A stretch of 64,000 bases of DNA from NCBI GenBank assembly GCA_021234155.1, contig JAJEKV010000027.1, forward strand, positions 6,136,623 to 6,200,622. Direction: 5' to 3'. The notes under the pieces are model-generated. The model made no database searches, was not told the DNA's origin, and saw only the letters and a program-made list of their open reading frames with translations. The stretch's first letter is position 1. Each line of letters opens with the position of its first letter. A program made the translations under genes and the position numbers. Source of the DNA: Isoetes taiwanensis. Its lineage: Eukaryota; Streptophyta; Lycopodiopsida; Isoetales; Isoetaceae. Positions 10,450-21,484 of this stretch are shown here, one piece after another.

Positions 10450-12276
10450 CCGCCGCCGCCGCCGCGGGTCCCGATTTTTTTCTTTTCCTTCCATCATGTC
10501 GGCTCGAGGTTTCACTCCTGAAGAACTTCTTTGCCAAACGGCGGCTCGACTGGAGCGCCATCAACGACGCGAGGCTGTTAGGGATATGTATGACACTGCT
10601 TATGACATTGAGGGAGGTCATTATCCGGCCACGCCTTTCGGTCGGCACCTCCTACCCCTCGTGCTCATTCTCGACCGGGGTCTCCCCTCGGGTGTCGTCA
10701 TTGTTCACAACCGCAATCTCCACAACATACCCCCTGCCATTACGCCTCACTATTTCCGGACTCGACCGGCACCTATATCAATATTCCTCGGGCCACACCT
10801 CTCCCGTCACAACCATCTTCTCCTCCTCGCGGAATGGGCTACCATCATGTCACCTTTGGCCCTTCCTACGTTCATGGCATTCCAACTTCTCCCTCTTTCA
10901 AAGACGCTCTTCCCCGTTTATCAAACCACCGATCTCAAGCCTAATGAGGACCCGGCTCAAGGCCCTTCCCCACCGGATGCTACTTTTTATGGACCACCGG
11001 GTTTTTCAAAAGCCCCACCACCTTGCACTTTCGGTCTCGGGCGGTTCCACCTCTCTATGCTTCGATCTCCTCAACCAAATCCACACATGCAGGCTCAAGT
11101 TCGCCTTCATCCCCCACTCATAATTTGAAGTTGACTTATCCCACTTTTGGCAACACTAAATGCAAACCTTCGGATCAAAGTGCCCGGCACACATGGAGGA
11201 ATTTGAAGCCTTGGCCATTCGAAGCGGTCATGCACAGCCACAACTCAAATTTCATATCTTTTTCGACCACGCCGAGGGCGCCCCTCATCGCTGGTTAATG
11301 ACCAATAAGAGTCACCGGAAACAAAGTTGGCAAGAAATGAAAACTACCTTTTCGCCTCATTATGGCACACCGGAAGATGATCGATTACTCCTCAAGCAAC
11401 TCAATGACCTTCAACAAGAGCCCACCTGAGTCCGCCCGGGATTTTTATGGACCGTCTTCACATTCTCGTCGGTAAATTCGGGGAGTACCCCACGCAAAGC
11501 CGATCCTCGCCCGGTTTCGCGGGGGCCTTCCTCCGCCATTCGACTCATGATGAATACACTGCGTCCCAAATCTTTGGAGCAAGGCTATTGAATTGGTCAA
11601 TCTTTCGGTCAATGTTTCTTTCTGGTGGTGTTGCTCATAGAACTCCCTTTCATGCCCCCCGCCATGGTTCCTCGAGAACTCGCTCAACCTCAAAGAAGCA
11701 AATCCACAACGCGCTCACATCTGGTGTACTATTTGTAAATATCAAGGTCATCTGGCAAATGAATGCAACGCCTCCAATGGCCCTCCTCATTGTAAAAGAT
11801 GCAATATGTGCAATCATGCCACGGAAGAATGCACGCGATCTCATCCTACACCTTTTCGTAATAAAATGGTCTTTCAAGTCCAGACCACGCCTCAACAACA
11901 ACCGTCATATCAGCCTCAGCAATATCAAGCTCAACCACCGCAGCAGTATCAACAAACGCAGCCATCTCAACAGTCACGGGGACAAGGCAACCGTCCTCCT
12001 TTTGATCCTTCCAAGGCTCACTGTTATCATTGTCATGAATGGGGTCACACCACCACGGCGTGTCCTCAACTGCCTCAAGTTCAAGTTCAACTTCCAGGTT
12101 CCAATCAACCGGCTTCTGTCCGTCTCACGGCTTATCAACTCTGGGTGGCCAACGGGAAACAGGGCCCTCATCCTGTTTTGAGAAAGCCTCCTCGGCCGCC
12201 TCAACAGCAGCGACCTCAGCAAGCCGCGTCTACTTCCAATCCTATGGATCAACAAGCTCAGGAGGAAATTTATTAG
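10450..12276 (+). pseudogene. gag: gag of the gypsy element (frameshifted)
   Basis: The start ATG is at 10496 after a CCG-repeat leader. The first frame runs to 11128 and coding then moves between frames. The capsid part at about 11160-11427 contains FDHAEGAPHRWLMTN and HYGTPEDDRLLLKQLNDL, a retrotransposon gag signature. Three zinc knuckles of the CX2CX4HX4C type follow: CTICKYQGHLANEC (about 11728), CKRCNMCNHATEEC (about 11794) and CYHCHEWGHTTTAC (about 12022). The knuckles bind genomic RNA during particle assembly. The linker before the last knuckle is rich in Q and P. Multiple frameshifts and stops make it non-functional as it stands. Confidence 0.85.
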
Positions 12277-12348
12277 GCTCTCAACCCTCCTGTCCAACAG
12301 TCAAATTGGGTTGGTCTTGTCTCGCGTCACACACGGGCTTCACGCCCT

Positions 12349-13818
12349 TTGACCATTATTCCTCATGACACGCAACCTGCTTTTGCTGTGGAAACTGTCC
12401 CTCATGACGATGATAAAAAAGTTCACTTCGCACCTGATCTTGACAAACTTATGCCTCACGTCATGCCTAAAGTGAGACAAAGTATTCTGAAACTCATGCA
12501 GGCTGCGGAAGGTCGAACAGTAGCAAATGTTCATGCCACCACGAGAGCTCAGCAGCGTCAGGCCGCACCATCATCATCCACCAGTGCACGCTCTCAGCCA
12601 TATCCAAATATTGCTGCTGAGGTCGAGCTTCTCAAAGAAGTTTCTGCTTCTCTACCACAGTCCCAGCTCCATTGGACCCTGCGGACCCCTTTTCACATGT
12701 TCTCTTGGAACTTCAGGAAGAACTTGCCAAGATCAAGATTCCCTTGAGCCTGGCCACTACTTTGAAACTCTGTCCGGCTCTCAAAGATCAGTTACCTCTT
12801 CCCACGGTTCTGGTTGGAGCTGTTGCGACTTCAACACCCACGGTGCATGCCACGGTGGGCAATCAACATATCAATCATGTCCAAATTGATGGTGGTAGTG
12901 CCGTCAATCTCATTACTGATAAACTTAGGAAGCAATTGGGCATCAAACAGTTATACCGTGCCCCTTATGACATCAAATTGGCAAATGGCCATATCATGCG
13001 CCCTCAAGGCGTCACTCCTCTTCTCCACATCAGCATTGGTGATCTCAAATTCCCCTTGGAATTTGGTGTTTGGAAAGCAGGAGAAGATCCTGGTGATTAT
13101 GAAATGCTGGTTGGACGACCTTTTCTCCGCCAGGCTAAGAGTATTCATTACTGGGCAACGGACCAACTTGTTATAACTGATGGATGCCACCATGAATCTG
13201 GAAACTGGCAAATTGATCTCTGTCGAGAATGCTGAACCCTCCATCTCAGACACTGACTCTGAAGAAGCCCAAAATATCTATCAGGTTCAAGCTCCTCCAG
13301 CGGGTCTCCCTCTCTCCTCTTACCCTGAGTATGCTGATCCTTGGGGTGACATGACGCTCGATCAGGACCAGGCTGTGGCGGCTCTCTTGGACCCTTACCT
13401 GGCTTCCTGCAATCGCATTCAACGTCTTGATCATTTTTCTGACCCAACTCCTTCTTCAGAAACAGTTGATGTTCATGCCGTCATGAAGCAACCCTTACTT
13501 GATGACGCTCAGCAGCCTCTTTTATTCACCATGCAAAATGCTGCCCCTCCTGTCATGCTCCAGCCTCCTGCTCATCAAGTTCAGGACACAGAGGTTGTTC
13601 CTCACATTCAAACTCCAGAAGTGGAAATCGTGGACATTGGCAACAATCAACCAGTCCGCTTAGCTGCTAAACTTCCACCGACCTATAAAGCACGCGCTGT
13701 GACGCTGTTCAAGAAATTCAAACATATTTTTGCTTGGAGCTACAAAGACCTTCGGGGTATCAAAAAAGAATTGGGGGAACTCACCATTCCTACCAAATCT
13801 GATGCAAGACCAATCTAG
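12349..13818 (+). pseudogene. Protease and linker region of gypsy pol
   Basis: Coding resumes at 12349 in one frame and shifts at about 12680 into another that holds an aspartic protease. The active site reads DGGSAVNLI (about 12890), and EMLVGRPFLRQ (about 13100) marks the second half of the fold. A further shift near 13190 enters the frame that leads into RT. The protease would cut the Gag-Pol polyprotein. The pol frame ends at a TAG at 13816-13818 and continues in the same frame beyond it. Confidence 0.85.
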
Positions 13819-16460
13819 CAACGACAGTACAGGCTCAACCCAAATTACCGTGACCGCGTCAAGGCTGAAATTGACAAACTCTTGGCTGCTGGCCTGATTT
13901 ATGAGGTCAAACATTCTGAATGGGTGAGCCCCATCGTCATTGCTCTCAAACACAATGGTAAGATCCGCGTTTGCGTGGATTACAGAAAACTCAATCAAGC
14001 CACGGAGCGTGATCACTTTCCGCTTCCCTTCACTGACCAGGTTCTTGAAGAAGTTGTTGGTCATGAAATGTACTCTTTCATGGATGGTTTTTCTGGGTAC
14101 AATCAAATTTCTATCAAGCAAGAAGATCAACTCAAAACTACCTTCACCACCCCGTGGGGCACTTTTGCCTACAAGGTGGTCCCTTTTGGTTTGTCAAACT
14201 CTCCTTCAACCTTTCAGCGCATCATGCTCTCTGTCTTTCAAGGCTTTATGAAGGATAAACCTTTTCTACAGATCTTTCAAGATGATTTTTCTGCCTACAG
14301 CTCCATGGATGATCATTTGGACAAATTGGAGCTTGTCTTTCAAAAATGTGATGAATCTGGCATCAGTCTCAATCCTGAGAAGTGCACTTTCTGCGTCACC
14401 TCAGGAGTTCTGTTGGGTCATGTGGTCAGTAAAGAAGGCATCACCACGGATCCCGCTAAAATCAGTTGTGTACTGAAAGCTCAAGCACCGTCTAATATCA
14501 AAGAGACACGCTCTTTCCTGGGTAAGGTCAATTACTATTCCACCTTCATTCCTGGACTTGCAGCTATAGCTGACCCCATTCATAAACTCACGGGTGATGA
14601 ATCCACTTGGGCTTGGAATTCCCAAGCGGAAGCTGCTTTTCAGAAGTTGAAGCTGTTACTTACTCAGGCCCCGGTACTTGTTCCTCCTCAATGGGACAAG
14701 CCCTTCCATGTTCATGTTGACGTCTCTGCCTTTGCAATTGGTGCTGTTCTCTCTCAGGCCTATGATGAAACCACGGATAAACCAATCCGCTATGCCAGCC
14801 GGAAACTCAATCCTGCTGAGCGCAACTACTCTGCCACAGAACGTGATGGCTTAGTTTTCTGTGTCCAACGTTTCAGACATTATTTGTTGGATAGCCAGAT
14901 TAAGTTCTTTGTTGACCATCAAGCTCTTCTTTATTTGATCAACAAAGCCACGCCCACGGGTAGAATTGCTCGTTGGGTCCTTCTTCTGCAAGAGTTCGCT
15001 CCCTTCGAAATTGTTCATAAGGCAGGCAAATCTCATGTGGTGCCTGATTATCTTTCACGCATCCACACGGACGATCCCTCCACGGGTGTTTCGGACGCCT
15101 TTCCAGATGCTCAATTGTTCCTGGTCACGGCCACGCCACATTGGTTTCATAACTTTCAGCAATATCTTCTCAATGGTGCTCTTCCTCCCGCCGATCAGAC
15201 GCTCTCTCCAGAAAAGCTTCGCTCCCGCCACCGTCAGTTTCTCAGAGAGGTCCGTGACTATACCATGGTCGCAGGCCATTTGTACAAACGAGGCAAAGAC
15301 ATGGTCCTCCGTCGTTGTGTCCTCCCTCATGAGGTGCCCGATATTGTTCGACAAGCCCACGATGGGCTTGGTGGTGGTCATTTTAGTGGTGACGCCACGG
15401 CACGCAAAATTCTTTTGGCAGGATACTTCTGGCCCACGCTCTTCAAAGATGCCCACGCTTATGCTCGGACGTGTGACGTCTGTCAGCGTGTGGGAAAGCC
15501 CACGGCCCGTGACGCTCTTCCATTGACGCCGGTTGCCACGCCACCTCCCTTCAGCAAATGGGGAATGGATTTTGTGGGACCCATGGACCCACCGGCGCGG
15601 CACACTCGTGCCCGCTATATTTTGGTCATCACGGATTATGCTACCAAATGGGCGGAAGCTTGTGCACTTCCTGACAACACGGCTGCCAGCACAGCCAAGG
15701 TTCTCTACACGCACATCATCACGCGTTTTGGTTGTCCCACGGAACTTGTTAGTGATCGTGGCGTGCATTTTGTCAACCATACCATTAAGGAGCTCACGGA
15801 TTATCTTCACATCCAACACCGGAAGAGTACACCCTATTATCCTCAAGGAAATGGCTTGGCTGAAAGTACCAACAAAACTCTCATCACTATTCTCAAAAAA
15901 ATTTGTGACGCTTCTCGCACAGATTGGCAAGAAAAGTTGCCTACTGTTCTTTGGGCTTACAACACTAGTTTCAAAATAGCTACTGGTCACACTCCTTTCA
16001 AACTCGTTTATGGTCAAGAAGCTCTCATGCCTTTTGAATATATTCTTCCAACTCTCCGTTTTCAACTTGCTACAGCACATAATCCACCTGCTGCACTCAA
16101 GGAAAGAGTTTATCAATTGGAACAGTTAGATGAACTTCGGCGTGATGCTTACATTCGTGTTCTTCATGGCCAACAGTTGCAAAAATCTTTGCATGACAAA
16201 CGACTTAAGACAAAAACATTCAAAGAAGGTGATTTGATTCTCGTTACAAAAATTTTCCAGGCAAGTTAAAGTTCAGATGGCTTGGTCCTTATCAAATTGT
16301 TCAAGTGGTACAATCCAGCGTTTTCAAGCTGGCCGAACTCGATGGCACTCCATTTCTACACTGGTTAATGGCTTTCGCCTCAAACAATTTCATACAACAG
16401 AAAGTGACAATCATCCACCAGATGATGTTCCAGACACAGACACAACAGATAGTGACTAAC
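13819..16460 (+). pseudogene. pol: Gypsy pol: RT, RNase H, integrase
   Basis: One long open frame (to 16269) sits in phase with the protease-RT linker, separated by a single TAG at 13816. RT begins with YRLNPNYRDRV and has VCVDYRKLNQ, VPFGLSNSPSTFQRIM and the catalytic FQDDF (about 14275; the usual first residues are YxDD). RNase H shows FHVHVDVSAFAIGAVLS and the DHQALLYL block. Integrase has the HHCC finger (HDGLGGGHFSG ... CDVCQR, about 15358-15490) and a DDE core (WGMDFVGP, VSDRGVHF, GLAESTNK). After 16255 two small frameshifts separate the C-terminal domain (KFRWLGPYQIVQ ... NGFRLKQFH). No chromodomain is present. Confidence 0.9.
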
Positions 16461-16598
16461 AAGCGGCATATTTATATTATAGAGGTGAAATTTTTACAAA
16501 ATGTGAGCAGAGCCCATCTATTTTCCGCTATGGGCAGAGCCCTATTTACAAAAACGGGCTGAGAGCCCTATCTACTAAATCCTAAGGAGAAAAACCCT

Positions 16599-16865
16599 CT
16601 ACTCCGGGTTTGGAGCAGAGGTGATACGCAGGATATGGTACCAGTTGTGCTCCGGGTCCCAGCGCAGGTGAAGCACCACCTCCATCCCGTTGGTGAGGGG
16701 ATCGGGATGCTCAGCCATCCCTGCACACCACCCATCCATGGCAATGCCACGGTTGTGGCACCGCCAGAGGTCCAAGCAGTCCATCTTGCAGGTAATCCAC
16801 TCGAGGCAGTTAGAAGGCATAGTGCACTTGTCGTGAAGTCCAGCCGCAGACATACTGAGCGCCAT
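16599..16865 (-). CDS. Antisense ORF inside the gypsy element
   Basis: An 88-residue antisense frame runs from the ATG at 16865 to the stop at 16599. The product is rich in Cys and Trp (for example CLEWITCKMDCLDLWRC, then HLRWDPEHNWYHILRI). A good TATA box, TATATAAG, lies on the same strand at 16902-16895, 30 bp upstream of the ATG. A second antisense frame (17079-16810, starting MSFNAGNSKWDIIK) overlaps in another phase and could be an N-terminal part lost by a frameshift. Antisense ORFs between pol and the 3' LTR are known in some plant Tat-group elements such as Grande. No homology is recognised, so this remains an inference. Confidence 0.45.
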   Translation of the reverse strand: MALSMSAAGLHDKCTMPSNCLEWITCKMDCLDLWRCHNRGIAMDGWCAGMAEHPDPLTNGMEVVLHLRWDPEHNWYHILRITSAPNPE

Positions 16866-16894
16866 CGGGTGTCTCAGCTTCAACCACTGTTCGT

Positions 16895-16902
16895 CTTATA
16901 TA
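16895..16902 (-). promoter_or_regulatory. TATA box for the antisense ORF
   Basis: TATATAAG on the minus strand lies 30 bp upstream of the antisense ATG at 16865. It would place transcription initiation just before that codon. The position is right, but no expression evidence can be seen. Confidence 0.4.
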
Positions 16903-17403
16903 GCCACCTGAGGACCTCCCCGTCGACGTGGACCAATCAGAAAATTTGCCAACGTGTTCGCAATGCAAGGCTCTTTCTAATTCCAGAATCTTTTCTGCCG
17001 CCGCATATCTAGTCATGGTACCTTCTGACACCTTCGTCTTAATGATATCCCACTTCGAGTTGCCAGCATTAAATGACATTCCTTCTTTTCACGCCCGTCG
17101 AACATTAATGTGCGTCCTTTCGCCAGCTGTCACATCCGATCATTCTCTTACGTCTCATCGCCACCGTTCATTGCTTCTCCCTTTACCGTTTGGGGACTTA
17201 GCCAAAATTTTGCCTCTCAATCACCTCCTTCGCATCTGTCGCCACCTGGCATCATCAACGGTTGCCTGTTCATCCTCATCACGCCCCTTCGCCAACACTT
17301 GTGCGCCCTAAAACCTTTTCGCCTCTCAGCAATTTCGTCTTCCGCTCTCCGCCCTCCGCCTTTGCAACACAATTCTTCCTGTTTCCTTCTGACGCTCTTC
17401 GCC

Positions 17404-20085
17404 ATGGCTGCACCTAAATTTTCCACACTTCAAGCTACTGCTCCAAGGGATCCGGCTCTTTTCGAGTCTGTGTCTTTCCTGACGCCCACCTTTCGTGAAG
17501 CCCTTGTTGGCCCGAGTCGTGAAGTTGCGGAACGCCAAAAGCTTTATGAATTCTCACAGATGGACCTCCCTGCACCAAATCCAGAGCAATTGAAGCAGTT
17601 CATCGCTCACATCGTCAACAGCCCGAACGGCTATGTTACTGTGGTCGATGGCACCACCATTTTGCTTACCCAGCCCCTGATTTCTGAGGTATTCCGTATT
17701 CCTTTGCAAACACCTTGTTTATCTTGGGCTGCCTTACAGGATATAGATGTCACTGAGTTCGGCGCTCCTTCTTATCAAGCCAACATGCATCGCCTCACCA
17801 ATATTGCAAAGACCCATGATACTTTTGTCAAGTTTTTGTGGCGCAAATTGCTCGGGTATTCTATCAAGAACACCCACATCAATAAGCCGTTCTATAATCT
17901 GGTGATCACAGCCATCCGCTCCAACCACCACATTGATTGGCCCCAGCTGTTGTTCTACCGCCTTCTTCAAGAAGTAGACCGCATTCGGGCTACCCCCTCC
18001 TCTGTCCTTGAAGTTTCAGTGGGTGGCCATCTTCAAGCCCTCATCCGTCATTATCTTCCTGTTCCTGTGTCCGTTTCAAATTCTCGTGCATCCACTCAGC
18101 ACTCCCTACATTCACTTCCTCAAAATCAACAGGCTGGAACTTCACGCCCTTCTTCTTCTGGTCATGTCCAACATAACACCACGCATGTCACTGTCTCCTC
18201 CTCCTCCACAGAAACGAGGCCATCAAGTTCTCATCATGTCTCTCAAACGTCACAAACACGGCAACAGCAGGCCCCTCCACCTCCACATCCTCGCCAGCTT
18301 CTGTATCAATACCAGCAGGATGTTCAAGCTGCTGCTCTCAAGTTGCAAGAATCCCAGGACGCTCTCATGAATGGGGTTCAAGCATCCCTGGAGGCCTCGG
18401 AAGCGGTTCACCGAGACTTTCACGCTGCTACCACGCAAGTTCACACTCTGGAGAACCAGCTTCAAGCAAAGCACGAGGCTCTTTTACAGGCCCGTGAGGA
18501 TCTAAAGGCTACCCACGATCAGCATAGTCTGCTTGCTGATCAGCAGGCTCAATTGCAAACCACCATTCAGGAATTGTTGGAACAGGTCAAGGCAAGGGAG
18601 ACTCTCTTGGTTGACAAGGATAAAGACATTGCCAAGCTGGACACGCTGTATATAGAGCTTTCTCGGCATTACAACACTCAAGCTCAAGACCTTACAGCGC
18701 GTGACGCTCAAATAGCCTCATTAGAAGCTCAGCTTTCCACGTTGACCTCTCAGCTCCCACCTCTCCAAGATCAGCTTACGGAGGCTAAGAAACAGAAAAT
18801 TATTGATGACGCCGAGATTGCCACGCTTCGACTCAATATTCCTGGGCAATCCTCTTCACATGCCACGCCTTCTCAGAAACGGGTCCGTGATCAGTCACGC
18901 CTTCTGTTAGAAAAGGAGAACCGGATCCGTGACCTCGAACAACAGCTACAGCAAGCCATTCAGTCTGCTGATGAGGCCCAGACCAAACAAGAAGGTTACG
19001 TTACCATCGCCCTCAACATGTCAGTTGACTTCCCTATTCCTTCCAGTTATCTCGATTATGTGGTTGCCCGCCGCCACCTCTTTCTTCTGAAGTGGTATGC
19101 GGCCGATGGTCCCGTTGATGTCCACCTGCGCACTGAGGATTTTCTTCGGATCTGGCCAGACCTCTCCATTGAAGACAAAGGTTTACTCTGCGCCCTTTTA
19201 GTCTTCGACCTCATTCACTGCGAAGATCCGGATTTGATCACCTTCCGAGTTGTTCAGCCGATGGCGTACATTTTCCATGACTTCTATCTGGCTGATACAC
19301 AGGACAAATTTCGTGATGGGCCACATCAGAACTTTCAGGGTGAATCAACAGTTCAATGGTTGCTCTTGGACAACAACCCATATCTGTCTGATCGTGATCG
19401 GACACACGCTCTTCATCAGGAGTACATGCCTGAGCTTGCTCATCATTTACCTCTATGGCAAGCCGAAACGCTGCAACAGGTACGGAAGAATCTTGGGCAT
19501 CCTGAGGATCTTCCATTTGCCCAAGTTTATATGCAGCACTTGGCAGGTTACAATCAACTGCGTGCTCTTCTGGATAGCAAGACAGTCCCCACGGGTTGGG
19601 ATAGCCCTCCAGTGTACTCTCAGCTCCCTGCTTCTGCTTGGGACCAGTGGTGCAAAGCTCTTGATCCCGACCTTGTCTGTGAATTCCAGGAGCAGGCTCA
19701 GCAGCCCACGCCCACGTGCATGGCTCCCTCTCCATATGCTTCACTGGGTGTCCCTCCACGCCCCCGGTTCCTCACCTCTGATTGGCGTCTCCCCTTTTGG
19801 ACCAAGGTCATGGATGGCCACGCTGGGTGGACTCCGCCTCAGATCTCGACGGATCTCAGGTGGGATCCCCGTTTTGTCCGCCGCTCCAATTGGGAGGATG
19901 GTGCCACCCTGGATGACACTTCAAATTGGATCTATATTGCAAATGAGCGTGGTTGGCAAACGCCCGCTGATGCTGTTCACGGCCTTGATACTTTCTTGCA
20001 GAATGCCGCCACCTCACCAGACCCTTCATACACCGTCAAGCTGGCTTCTGTGCTGCTCTCAAGTGCATCCTGGTCAGCTCCTTAA
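17404..20085 (+). CDS. Large accessory ORF between pol and 3' LTR
   Basis: An 893-residue uninterrupted frame. The ATG at 17404 has a strong context (GCCATGGC), and upstream in-frame sequence looks untranslated. Residues about 1-220 form a globular domain (FREALVGPSREVAERQKLYE, then KFLWRKLLGYSIKN). A Ser/Thr/His/Pro/Gln-rich linker follows. About 300-530 is a long coiled coil (LENQLQAKHEALLQAREDLK and similar heptads). About 535-893 is a second globular, Trp-rich domain (LRIWPDLSIEDKGLL, WDQWCKALDPDLV). It may continue in another frame to 20672. Position matches env-like ORFs of Athila elements, but there is no signal peptide or membrane segment. The first domain's layout recalls the plant transposon protein domain (PF20167); that is unconfirmed. 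Confidence 0.75.
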   Translation: MAAPKFSTLQATAPRDPALFESVSFLTPTFREALVGPSREVAERQKLYEFSQMDLPAPNPEQLKQFIAHIVNSPNGYVTVVDGTTILLTQPLISEVFRIPLQTPCLSWAALQDIDVTEFGAPSYQANMHRLTNIAKTHDTFVKFLWRKLLGYSIKNTHINKPFYNLVITAIRSNHHIDWPQLLFYRLLQEVDRIRATPSSVLEVSVGGHLQALIRHYLPVPVSVSNSRASTQHSLHSLPQNQQAGTSRPSSSGHVQHNTTHVTVSSSSTETRPSSSHHVSQTSQTRQQQAPPPPHPRQLLYQYQQDVQAAALKLQESQDALMNGVQASLEASEAVHRDFHAATTQVHTLENQLQAKHEALLQAREDLKATHDQHSLLADQQAQLQTTIQELLEQVKARETLLVDKDKDIAKLDTLYIELSRHYNTQAQDLTARDAQIASLEAQLSTLTSQLPPLQDQLTEAKKQKIIDDAEIATLRLNIPGQSSSHATPSQKRVRDQSRLLLEKENRIRDLEQQLQQAIQSADEAQTKQEGYVTIALNMSVDFPIPSSYLDYVVARRHLFLLKWYAADGPVDVHLRTEDFLRIWPDLSIEDKGLLCALLVFDLIHCEDPDLITFRVVQPMAYIFHDFYLADTQDKFRDGPHQNFQGESTVQWLLLDNNPYLSDRDRTHALHQEYMPELAHHLPLWQAETLQQVRKNLGHPEDLPFAQVYMQHLAGYNQLRALLDSKTVPTGWDSPPVYSQLPASAWDQWCKALDPDLVCEFQEQAQQPTPTCMAPSPYASLGVPPRPRFLTSDWRLPFWTKVMDGHAGWTPPQISTDLRWDPRFVRRSNWEDGATLDDTSNWIYIANERGWQTPADAVHGLDTFLQNAATSPDPSYTVKLASVLLSSASWSAP

Positions 20086-20150
20086 ATCGGCAGCGTCCCA
20101 TCTTTTACTGCAACCCGAATGCAAGCGTCAGTGCCTAGACCTGCCTACTC

Positions 20151-20672
20151 ATGGAGTGCCAGTTCGTTTCTTCGACCGCACATGCTGCCCTGGAAGACAT
20201 GGTGCGCTCTCATTTCCTCATTGATGCAGATCCTGCCCTTGGGTTCAACACTCCTGCTGCTCTTCAAATACGTCAGGATCTCATTGGCACTTACCATAAT
20301 GGTGCCCGTCCTCATTCCCGTGAAGATCACTTTCAGACTGCTGGTTTCCCGCCCTCGGAGACACTTCCTCCTTTTCTTCACTCGAAAGTGTCGCTTTTGG
20401 TGGGGAGGGAGGTTAGTCCTGTGCCTCCCGGTATGGGACTATTCATGCATCTGACGGACCAAGTTAAGTCCAAGGATCCTGACCAGCGCTGGGTCGATCG
20501 TCAAAGGCTCAAACAAAAGACCAAGCGCCGGACCACGCAGTCAAAGCCAGCCGCTACCAAGAGGCGGCGCCAGACAAGTGGGGCCCGTCCCGCCACCGTC
20601 GGCGTCAAGATGATTCCGTGCACTTCAAGAGGCACCGCCAAAGATTCCAACAAATCAGGCCTCCTTCCGTGA
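20151..20672 (+). pseudogene. Probable C-terminal part of the accessory ORF
   Basis: This frame directly follows the large ORF. Read back through a TAG at 20136, it reaches 20075 (SSLNRQRPIFYCNP), so the two probably formed one protein before a small indel near 20075. The end carries a strongly basic segment (KQKTKRRTTQSK, TKRRRQ), which looks like a nuclear localisation or nucleic-acid-binding tail. The last residues run into the 3' LTR, which begins at 20611. Confidence 0.5.
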
Positions 20673-20997
20673 GTCCAAGACCGAGATCAGTCAGAGTGTC
20701 TATATTGGGCCAAAGGCCATTGTACTATATATATGAGTAGAGTTAGCACATGAGTTTTTAGATGAGTTTTGAGTCTTGTCTCACTTCAGTTTTCTCTCGA
20801 TTGCGAGAGCTCATGTATCATCATCATTGATATCAAGGAAGCTTATCATTGTTGTCTCATTGTTCTTTTTTTTCTTTTCCCTTCCCCTTGTTTTCTTGCA
20901 AATCCCGCGTGACATAGTTCCCCGGATTCTCCTGTTAGATCCAAGGGTCCTCACAGAGGGCTGTCTTGCAGGAGTTCCCGAACCCAGACCCCAAACA
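20611..20997 (+). repeat. 3' LTR
   Basis: It begins TGATTCCGTGCACTTC and ends near CCCCAAACA, like the 5' copy. The sequence just upstream (GGCGTCAAGA) is not a strong polypurine tract; GACAAGTGGGG about 30 bp earlier is more purine-rich. The differences between the LTRs show that the insertion is not recent. Confidence 0.85.
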
Positions 20998-21002
20998 TGG
21001 GT

Positions 21003-21448
21003 GCTCCCTCTGATTCATCTTGACGCATCTCAACTTCATTGGCCAGAAATTGGAATGATCCAGACAAGCAAGCTTACATACACTCTAATCTGCATTGCCT
21101 TATGGGCAATATAGAAGCATAGGTGCTCGGTTGCCCTTGGTGGCCAGGAAATCTCAATCGGCATGATGAAAAATACTTTCAATCAGGCAGTAGCTTTAAT
21201 GGCCATCGCCCATATCCGCAAGATGGGCCAAGCATATGATAAAGATCTTGATAGGATCGGCAAGATCCAAGGCTTCCTTCTCTACTTTAAGTGCTCCTGG
21301 TCCAATGATGGAAGCAGCTAAATATAGTATGCAGGAGAACCAATACTAGAGCAATCTTTTGCTCACGGCCTCATGGGCCTTTCCTTCTCGTTTTTTCGTC
21401 ATACTTTCTATGTACCTATTTTATATAGTTAATATAATCTAGCCTTGC

Positions 21449-21480
<32 letters not shown>
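21003..21480 (+). pseudogene. L1-type LINE 3' end with poly(A)
   Basis: The segment follows the gypsy 3' LTR. It encodes an L1-like C-terminus, LTYTLICIALWAI then a TAG then KHRC. This compares with IVLWRIWKGRNN in the L1 at 49 kb, where the TAG position is Trp. It ends in a 28-base A run at 21453-21480. Upstream sequence is missing, so this is a 5'-truncated remnant. Confidence 0.5.

Positions 21481-21484
<4 letters not shown>

Larger units (their letters stand above)
10060..20997 (+). mobile_element. Ty3/gypsy LTR retrotransposon with antisense and 3' extra ORFs
   Basis: A near-complete 10.9-kb element bounded by two similar direct LTRs. Internal order: gag, aspartic protease, RT, RNase H, integrase (without a chromodomain), an antisense ORF, a large sense ORF, then the 3' LTR. 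A GAG-linked protease with a DGGS active site and extra coding sequence after integrase point to the non-chromoviral plant branch (the Athila/Tat group) rather than to chromoviruses. There is no second RNase H between RNase H and integrase, unlike typical Tat elements. Gag-pol is broken by several frameshifts and one in-frame TAG, so the copy is not autonomous. No matching target duplication or obvious primer-binding site was found. Confidence 0.9.

Noticed and set aside
15055-16116. 353-codon minus-strand open frame
   Set aside because: It is a shadow of the gypsy integrase frame on the opposite strand.
17110-17403. Upstream extension of the gypsy accessory ORF
   Set aside because: The frame is open back to 17110, but that position is GTG, the sequence has no protein-like pattern, and the ATG at 17404 has a strong start context.
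19250-20224. Alternative frame overlapping the accessory ORF
   Set aside because: It is a shadow frame. The coiled-coil and composition support lies in the other frame; only its end overlaps the true continuation region.
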